Below, in pieces: positions 33,710 through 39,165 of a DNA stretch of 39,165 nucleotides. This DNA comes from DASPWV01 sp046727855 (GTDB lineage Bacteria; Acidobacteriota; Vicinamibacteria; Vicinamibacterales; UBA2999): contig JBKPDL010000174.1 of the NCBI GenBank assembly GCA_046727855.1, positions 1 through 39,165 on the forward strand, written 5' to 3'. A program made the position numbers and the translations under genes. Below the pieces are notes generated by a model, which searched no databases, was not told where the DNA came from, and saw only the letters and a list, made by a program, of their open reading frames with translations. The first letter of the stretch is position 1; each line of letters starts with the position of its first letter.

Positions 33710-35075
33710 GGGCGTCCTCCGTGATCGTGAGTGGCAGGCGGACCGTGAGCGTCGAGCCCTTGCCGGCGGCGCTTTCCATGAGCACGCTCCCGTGCAGCTC
33801 GTGCACGCGCTCCTCGATGCCGCGCAGCCCCAGGCCCTCGTGTCGTATGGCCGGATCGAGGCCGACACCGTTATCGGTGACGGACAAATCGATCACCTGC
33901 GGCTGCGCATCCACTTTGATGCTGACACGGGTGGCGCGCGCGTGTCGAATGCAATTGGTCAATGCCTCCTGCACGACGCGGTACACACATGTGCGGTGCT
34001 GATCGCTCAAGCTGTCGAGATCGCCGCTCACATTGAGGTCCACCGGCACGCCGTAGCGCCGGGAATAATCGCGCGCCTGCCACTCGAGCGCGGGCTGCAG
34101 ACCGATGTCATCCAGCATGCTGGGCCGCAGGCCGAGCGCGAGATCGCGTACCAAATGCACCATTTCGTCCACGAGCTTGCGGGACTCGGCCACTGCCGGC
34201 GCGATGCGGGAGTCGCCGGAAGTGCTCACCCGATCGATGCGGCCAAGCTCCATCCGCAGCGCGGTGAGCATCTGCCCGAGGTGATCGTGCAGCTCGCGCG
34301 AAAGCTTTCGCCGTTCTTCCTCTTGTGTGGCGACGAGCTCTTGCGACAACTGTCGCAGCTGCCGCGCGGCGTCTTGCGCGATGAGCTTTTGTTCCTCGGA
34401 GCGCCGCTCGACGACGCGCAAACGGATCACCGCGGTGAGCGCGAGGAAGACGCCGAGCGCGAGGCTGCGCCAGAGCAGGGTGTAGAGCTCACTGCGGAAC
34501 GCGGCCTGCTGCCTGGTCACCTCGGCGCCTTGTGCCGCAAGGTTGACGTTGTTCAGCTCCTCGATCTCCTGCGCGATCGACAATACCGCCTCCCGGCGCG
34601 GAATCACATCCCGCTTGAGAAAACGGGCGCTCAGCAGGATCTTCTCGGCGATGCTCCAGTCTATCAGCGGCTCGAACGTGCGCCAGTATTCGTCGAGCTG
34701 CGACTGCAGTGTTGCAATGCGTCCTTTCTGCTCCTCGCCAACCAGCGCGCGAAGCTCGGCGAGCGTCGCCTGGTTGGCGCTGCGAAACTCAGCCAGCTGC
34801 TGCTGGTAATCGTCGGCATGCTCGCGCTCGGTGTCGAGCAGATAGTCGCGCACGAAGATCCCCGAGAGATGGACGTCCGAGCGCAGCCGTCGAAGTTTTG
34901 CCTCGACTTCGCGATGATGCGAGTTGAGTTGATCGAGGCGCGTGTAGATGTCCTGGGCCTTGCTCGACGCTGTTAACACGGAGTAAACGACGAGCACGAG
35001 CAGGCTCGTCAGTCCCACCGCTGCAATAGGCCAGGTCTTGAACCTCACCCTTTGAACCCACGTCTTGAACCTCAC
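33690..35075 (-). CDS. NarX-type sensor histidine kinase with periplasmic helical sensor
   Basis: 461 aa from GTG 35075; GTG 35048 is an equal candidate because a 27-bp duplication repeats the start region. The longer frame to 35252 runs antisense into otsA. Order: membrane segment ~16-36, periplasmic all-helical domain ~37-198 resembling CHASE3/4-helix-bundle sensors (VEAKLRRLRSDVHLSGIFVR, RDYLLDTE), second membrane segment ~199-218, coiled linker, HisKA_3 domain with ERRKLSRELHDHLGQ (phospho-His H263), then HATPase with NCIRHARA, TDNGVGLD and GLGLRGIEERV. The all-helical sensor has no recognisable ligand pocket; osmotic or membrane stress is a guess from the trehalose genes around it. Confidence 0.92.
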   Translation of the reverse strand: MRFKTWVQRVRFKTWPIAAVGLTSLLVLVVYSVLTASSKAQDIYTRLDQLNSHHREVEAKLRRLRSDVHLSGIFVRDYLLDTEREHADDYQQQLAEFRSANQATLAELRALVGEEQKGRIATLQSQLDEYWRTFEPLIDWSIAEKILLSARFLKRDVIPRREAVLSIAQEIEELNNVNLAAQGAEVTRQQAAFRSELYTLLWRSLALGVFLALTAVIRLRVVERRSEEQKLIAQDAARQLRQLSQELVATQEEERRKLSRELHDHLGQMLTALRMELGRIDRVSTSGDSRIAPAVAESRKLVDEMVHLVRDLALGLRPSMLDDIGLQPALEWQARDYSRRYGVPVDLNVSGDLDSLSDQHRTCVYRVVQEALTNCIRHARATRVSIKVDAQPQVIDLSVTDNGVGLDPAIRHEGLGLRGIEERVHELHGSVLMESAAGKGSTLTVRLPLTITEDALASAAG

Positions 35076-35084
35076 CCTTTGAAC
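35031..35084. repeat. 27-bp tandem duplication at the kinase start
   Basis: Units 35031-35057 and 35058-35084 differ by one base. They encode the nine-residue repeat VQRVRFKTW in frame, so the kinase has two equivalent GTG starts (35048 and 35075), each with AAAGG directly upstream. Confidence 0.9.
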
Positions 35085-35111
35085 ATAGTGGTTTCGCCCG
35101 CGCGGCTCAAT

Positions 35112-35149
35112 CCCCTCTAGACCCGACGGGATTTCCCCCCTAGGCCCGA
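35112..35149. promoter_or_regulatory. Candidate operator: direct repeat in the kinase-otsA gap
   Basis: CCTCTAGACCCGA (35114-35126) and CCCCTAGGCCCGA (35137-35149) are copies 23 bp apart, about two helical turns. They lie between the divergent kinase and otsA starts. This fits a pair of regulator-binding sites, perhaps for the locus's own response regulator, but no binding consensus supports it. Confidence 0.35.
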
Positions 35150-35199
35150 TACCCAAGCGCGGTTCGATGCGGTTTACTCGAAAGACCGTGAGAGAACAG

Positions 35200-36732
35200 A
35201 TGAGCCAGCATCTACCGCAAGTGATTGTGCTCGCCAATCGCGAGCCGTACACCCACGACCGCGACAGCCAGGGCCAGATCAGGGTTCGACACTCGAACTC
35301 TGGCGTCGTCAGCGCCGTTGAGCCGTTGCTCGTCGCATGTTCGGGCGTCTGGGTCGGTCACGGGGCCGGCAGCGGTGATCGTGACACGGCCTACGATCGT
35401 GACGGTGTCAACGTGCCGCCGGAAGCCCCGTCCTATCGATTGCGGCGCGTGTGGCTGTCGGAAGACGAAGAGCGCGAGTACTACGACGGCTTCTCGAATA
35501 GCGCGCTCTGGCCGCTGTGTCATCGCACTTACGTCCAGCCCGTGTTCCGGTCGGACGACTTCAACACCTATTCCTGCGTCAACGAGCGGTTCGCCAACGC
35601 GGTGTGCGAGGAAGCGCGCGGCGCTCCACCGGTCATCCTCGTCCAGGACTACCACTTTGCACTGGCGCCGCTGATGATTCGCAAACGTCTTCCGTCGGCG
35701 GCGCTTGCGACGTTCTGGCACATTCCGTGGCCGCATTGGCAGACGTTTGCCACCTGCCCCTGGCAGCGCGAGATTCTACAGGGTCTTCTCGGCAGCAGCG
35801 TGCTCGGCTTTCAGACGCCGGCGGACTGCTTCAATTTCGTCGAGACCGTCGATCGCGTTCTCGGCGCACAGATCGATGCCGGCGAAGGCGTCATCGAGTA
35901 TCAGGACCGGCGCGTGCTCGTTCGCGATTACCCAGCCTCGATCGAATGGCCGGGTAACTGGGCCAATGCGGGGCCGATTGCGACCTGCCGCGAACTGGTT
36001 CGGCGCGATCTTCGCCTCGACTCCGACGTGGTGCTGATCGTCGGCGTCGACCGGCTGGATTACACCAAGGGCATCGAAGAGAAGCTGCTGATCGTCGAAC
36101 GGCTGTTGGACATGAGGCCGGAACTGCGCGGTCGCTTCGTGTTCGTCGAGCTCGCGCAACCAAGCCGTCCGCGGCTCTCGGCCTACCGCAAAGCGCGGCT
36201 GCGTATTCTGGAAGCAGCCGAACGGATCAACCGCCGGTTCTCCACGCGCGAGTACGGTCCCATCGTACTCGCCGAAGCGCATCATTCACAGGCGACGATC
36301 GCAAAGTATTTCCGCGCTGCCGACGTGTGCATGGTCAGCAGCCTGCACGACGGGATGAATCTCGTGAGCAAGGAGTTTGTCGCGGCGCGCGACGACGAGC
36401 AGGGCGTGTTGATGCTCAGCGAGTTCGCCGGCGCATCGAACGAGCTGCACGACGCGGTGGTCTTCAATCCGCACGACGTCGACGGCGCGGCGGCGCTGCT
36501 GGCCGGCAGCCTGCACATGCCAGCCGCCGAGCAGCGCGAGCGGATGCGGCAGATGCGGTGCGTCGTGCAGACCAACGACGCGCACGCCTGGTCGTCGCGG
36601 ATCCTCGAAGACGTGCTCGCTACGTGCAAGCACGAAGCCCTAAGCGGCGAAGTCGAGATTCTCAGTGATGCGCGTCCCGTCTTTGCGGAAAGCGGACACG
36701 AGCATCCCAATGCGGCGCTTAGCTTCCTCTAG
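35200..36732 (+). CDS. otsA: Trehalose-6-phosphate synthase (GT20)
   Basis: 510 aa from ATG 35200 (GAGAGA upstream); ATG 35167 adds 11 residues. A GT-B glycosyltransferase that makes trehalose-6-phosphate from a nucleotide-glucose and glucose-6-phosphate. Motifs: VIVLANREP (~8-16), SGVVSAVEPLL, VQDYHFALAP (~148-157), TFWHIPWPHW (~171-180), GFQTPADCFNF, VGVDRLDYTKGIEEK (~283-297) and SSLHDGMNLVSKEFVA (~380-395) with the sugar-nucleotide-binding residues. The catalytic domain ends near SSRILEDVL; the last ~30 residues lie over the 3' end of the convergent malate synthase gene (93-bp overlap). It diverges from the kinase-regulator-otsB set, which completes the pathway. Confidence 0.95.
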   Translation: MSQHLPQVIVLANREPYTHDRDSQGQIRVRHSNSGVVSAVEPLLVACSGVWVGHGAGSGDRDTAYDRDGVNVPPEAPSYRLRRVWLSEDEEREYYDGFSNSALWPLCHRTYVQPVFRSDDFNTYSCVNERFANAVCEEARGAPPVILVQDYHFALAPLMIRKRLPSAALATFWHIPWPHWQTFATCPWQREILQGLLGSSVLGFQTPADCFNFVETVDRVLGAQIDAGEGVIEYQDRRVLVRDYPASIEWPGNWANAGPIATCRELVRRDLRLDSDVVLIVGVDRLDYTKGIEEKLLIVERLLDMRPELRGRFVFVELAQPSRPRLSAYRKARLRILEAAERINRRFSTREYGPIVLAEAHHSQATIAKYFRAADVCMVSSLHDGMNLVSKEFVAARDDEQGVLMLSEFAGASNELHDAVVFNPHDVDGAAALLAGSLHMPAAEQRERMRQMRCVVQTNDAHAWSSRILEDVLATCKHEALSGEVEILSDARPVFAESGHEHPNAALSFL

Positions 36733-38511
36733 GTCGTAGGTCCCGAGCGTGATGTTCAGGAGGTCGATGTACCACGGAAGCTTGATCGGATCCTCGAGAT
36801 AGGCGTCCACGATCTCGCGAGCGACGGGCAGCGTCGTGTCCTTGGAGTCGTCGTGGACGTCGCGATTGCTGGCTTGGCGCAGCTTCTCGTATTCCTCCTC
36901 CAGAAGCCGCGCGCAGAGATCGGCCGTGAAGGTTTGGCCCGCCTTCACGCCGATCTCGTCGTCGGCAGTGAGCGCCGCGCCCTTGTGCAGCCACTCCCAC
37001 AGAATACTCAGGCGAATCTCACCGGTTGCCATGTCCTCCATGAGATAGAGGACGTCATCGTTGCCGAAGAAGTCCGCCGGTTTGAGCGCGGCCGCTTGCA
37101 TGCCCTGGCCAAAGGCGTTGCCGTACTGCAGGCCGACGCTGAGCAGATCGCGCGCGCCGCGAATCGTGCGGGGCGCATCCTCGAGCGCGAGCAGCGCATC
37201 GGCGTCGGCCGGCGTGTAGGTGAGCGCTGGGAAGTGGCGCCCGAGCTGGTTCTGCTCGCCGGCCGCTTCCCAGACCGGCCGGACGATGTGCACCATTTTC
37301 CAGTGCGCAACCCATTTGCCGCTCGCGCCTTCGCGTTGCTCGCGTTCGGCGCCGGCGCGCGCGCGCTTCATCCCGGCGGTGACGCCCTCGGGTGACCCGA
37401 CTGGAATGTTCGGTTCCATGCCGCCCTGCCACAACGCAAACTGGCCGTTGCGGTCGGGCGTGTTGACGCCGCGGCGCACGCGGTCCTCATACGCGCGCAT
37501 GTAGGAATACGTCATCGTGATTGCATCGATGTTGGGATTGACGAAGGCGCGCTCCCACGCCATGGCGTCGGCGACGCTGTTGATGTAATCCCACCGGCCG
37601 GTATTGAATCCGACGAAGTGCCTGCCGAGCACCGCGCGGATTTCCATCAATTGAAAGCACGCCTCGACCTGCTCGACCAGCACGTAGGTCTTGATCTCGC
37701 CCTCGGGAATTCCGAGATGCCGCTCGAGCGACGTCAGCATGTCGTTCCAGAACGACGCTTCGTCCGCGGTCTGAATCTTTGGCAAATACAGCACCAGCGA
37801 CGATCCATCTGCGCGCAGCCGGGCGTGGTTGTTCACGATGAACAAGGTGGCATCGGCGATTGACGCAGAAAAGCCGCCGCCGCCGGAGTGGCGGATATGG
37901 CGATCGTCGAGGTGCAAGCCACGCGGACGAAAGAGTTTGCTGGTGAATTCGAGCTGCCGCTGCCAGTTGTCGATGATCGGCCGGCCGAAAAAACCCTCCG
38001 CCCACGCGTTCATCTCGCGCGCCACTTGCTCGGCGGCGGTGAGAAACAGCGGATCGCGATGAATCGCCAGCTTGAGATTGCGCTGGTTGTCGAGCGACAT
38101 GGTGTGAACCTGGCCAAGCGCGTCCTCACCGTCGAACATCCAGCCATCAGCGCCCGAGAGGAGTGCATAGGCGACGTTGCGGATGCTCTTTGCTGTTGTC
38201 GTGTTGGGTTTGGCCGCGGGGCCCGTACCCTGAATCCACTGGCGCTGCAGATCGTGCGGAATGGCGCTGCCTTCGAATTTCCCCTCGCGCGCGTCCGCGG
38301 CAGTCAAGCTCGTGCTGCCGAGCCGCGTGCCGGGATCGAGGAACGTGATCCGTTCGTGATTCCTGGCACGTGCACTCCGGCGCTGAATCCGCGCGCGCAT
38401 CAGCTCGCGACGCCGGTCGTCGAGCGCCGCCAGCGCGCCGAGCGCCGCCACCGCCTCACGTGTATAAACGTCGTTGTAGGAATTCGCCAGGCCGCTTCGT
38501 AGTTCGATCAT
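36640..38511 (-). CDS. aceB: Malate synthase (AceB-like)
   Basis: 623 aa, longer than the ~530 aa of E. coli AceB. It condenses glyoxylate with acetyl-CoA to malate. Motifs: GADGWMFDGEDAL (~120-132), a barrel segment around LYLPKIQTADEASFWNDML (~241-259) with YVLVEQVEA (~276-284), and the signature RHFVGFNTGRWDYINS (~297-312). The C-terminal helical domain includes LWEWLHKGA and FTADLCARLLEEEYEKL, as in malate synthase A. Start ATG 38511 lies only 6 bp from the divergent GNAT ATG. No isocitrate lyase is in the window, so a glyoxylate shunt is not shown. The 3' end overlaps otsA by 93 bp; the overlapped residues (EAKRRIGMLVSAFRK) look like a natural end of this family. Confidence 0.9.
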   Translation of the reverse strand: MIELRSGLANSYNDVYTREAVAALGALAALDDRRRELMRARIQRRSARARNHERITFLDPGTRLGSTSLTAADAREGKFEGSAIPHDLQRQWIQGTGPAAKPNTTTAKSIRNVAYALLSGADGWMFDGEDALGQVHTMSLDNQRNLKLAIHRDPLFLTAAEQVAREMNAWAEGFFGRPIIDNWQRQLEFTSKLFRPRGLHLDDRHIRHSGGGGFSASIADATLFIVNNHARLRADGSSLVLYLPKIQTADEASFWNDMLTSLERHLGIPEGEIKTYVLVEQVEACFQLMEIRAVLGRHFVGFNTGRWDYINSVADAMAWERAFVNPNIDAITMTYSYMRAYEDRVRRGVNTPDRNGQFALWQGGMEPNIPVGSPEGVTAGMKRARAGAEREQREGASGKWVAHWKMVHIVRPVWEAAGEQNQLGRHFPALTYTPADADALLALEDAPRTIRGARDLLSVGLQYGNAFGQGMQAAALKPADFFGNDDVLYLMEDMATGEIRLSILWEWLHKGAALTADDEIGVKAGQTFTADLCARLLEEEYEKLRQASNRDVHDDSKDTTLPVAREIVDAYLEDPIKLPWYIDLLNITLGTYDLEEAKRRIGMLVSAFRKDGTRITENLDFAA

Positions 38512-38517
38512 GGAGTC

Positions 38518-39048
38518 ATGGATCCTTCGACAAGGCTCGTGCCTATGTCAAGCAACCGACCGCAAGCCGTTATTCGCCGCGCTGTAGACGCCGACCTGCC
38601 CGCCCTCGGCCGCCTGGGGGCGCTGCTCATGCGTACGCATTACGAATTCGACCCGCAACGCTTCATGTCGCCGGGAGACGATCCGGAAGGCGGTTATGCG
38701 TGGTTTCTCGGCACGCAACTGCGCGAGCCGGACGTCGCCGTCTTTGTTGCGGAGCAGGACGGGGATGTGATCGGTTACGTCTATGCGGGCATCGAGCCTC
38801 AGTCGTGGAAGGAGCTCCGCGAGGAGGCGGGCTTCGTCCACGACATCGTCGTGGACGAACGCGGGCGGCGCAGCGGTCTGGCGTCACGTCTGATGGAGAC
38901 CGTGGCGGAGTGGCTGGCGAGCCGCGGCATGCAGCGCATCGTGTTGTCGACGGCTGAAGGAAATGTGGGGGCGCAGCAGCTGTTCGCACGTCTTGGGTTC
39001 CGCAGAACGATGGTGGAGATGACGAGGGAGCTGGCGGCGGCGAAGAAC

Positions 39049-39069
<21 letters not shown>
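38518..39069 (+). CDS. GNAT-family N-acetyltransferase, 3' end lost to adapter
   Basis: An acetyl-CoA-dependent N-acetyltransferase. The sheet and acetyl-CoA loop are visible: AVFVAEQDGDVIGYVYAGI, FVHDIVVDERGRRSGLASRLMETV (R/Q-x-x-G-x-A type loop) and VLSTAEGNVGAQQLFARLGFRRT. The frame runs to a TGA at 39067-39069, but from 39049 the DNA is adapter, so the last six residues (LSLIHI) are artificial and the true stop is unknown. The family normally ends close to the point reached (TMVEMTREL), so little is missing. ATG 38518 is the first start; ATG 38545 (M10) is equally possible. The substrate is unknown. Confidence 0.85.

Positions 39070-39165
<96 letters not shown>

Noticed and set aside
33710..33868. 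N-terminal extension of the response regulator
   Set aside because: The extra 53 residues are the kinase's C-terminal coding sequence read out of frame; the receiver domain starts at the TTG with a good ribosome binding site.

Overview
The window looks like one end of a draft contig from a GC-rich, Gram-negative bacterium, most likely an Acidobacteriota member of the Vicinamibacteria type. This rests on gene content, not on a marker gene. There are three Oar-like TonB-dependent receptors with N-terminal carboxypeptidase-regulatory domains, a winged-helix/TPR regulator, a large sortilin/BNR-repeat secreted protein, a BlaI/BlaR1-type pair whose peptidase carries carboxypeptidase-like and TonB-C domains, and bacillithiol genes. 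The last ~117 bases are not genomic: they are a Nextera/Tn5 adapter followed by a two-colour-chemistry poly-G tail.

Layout. 1-3200: a short tandem-repeat zone, a secreted CxxCH/alpha-toroid protein, and a convergent CocE/NonD hydrolase. 3227-12702: promoter, two tandem TonB-dependent receptors, a 160-bp zone with perfect inverted repeats, then a secreted BNR/sortilin-like protein; this block looks like an export/uptake unit. 12871-18316 (minus): a CadC-like winged-helix/TPR regulator carrying an in-frame palindromic repeat doublet, then a three-module LplT-PlsC-acyl-ACP-synthetase fusion. 18474-24242 (plus): a metabolic operon with a MetX-homoserine dehydrogenase fusion, a Cys/Met PLP enzyme and an ethanolamine ammonia-lyase in which EutB and EutC are fused. 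24243-28425: a hairpin-rich leader, then blaI-like, blaR1-like, bshB1 and bshA, all tightly packed. 28504-31353 (minus): a third TonB-dependent receptor. 31447-32271: a decay zone with a frameshifted histidine-kinase remnant, a 13-bp repeat array that inverts in its middle, and a possible receptor C-terminus remnant. 32316-36732: a trehalose locus in which a NarL-type kinase and regulator are translationally linked to otsB and otsA diverges from them. 36640-38511 (minus): a malate synthase overlapping otsA tail-to-tail. 38518-39048: a GNAT acetyltransferase cut by the contig end.

The most interesting parts are (i) the fused EutBC in an apparent methionine-biosynthesis operon, next to the MetX-Hom fusion; (ii) the trehalose genes wired to a dedicated two-component system with recent tandem duplications at two translation starts; (iii) bacillithiol synthesis placed downstream of a BlaI/BlaR1-type switch; (iv) the 13-bp unit array with a central inversion; and (v) a REP-like doublet domesticated as a protein linker. 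No rRNA, tRNA, CRISPR array, insertion sequence or recognised riboswitch was seen. All functional calls come from reading translated motifs by eye, without database searches.
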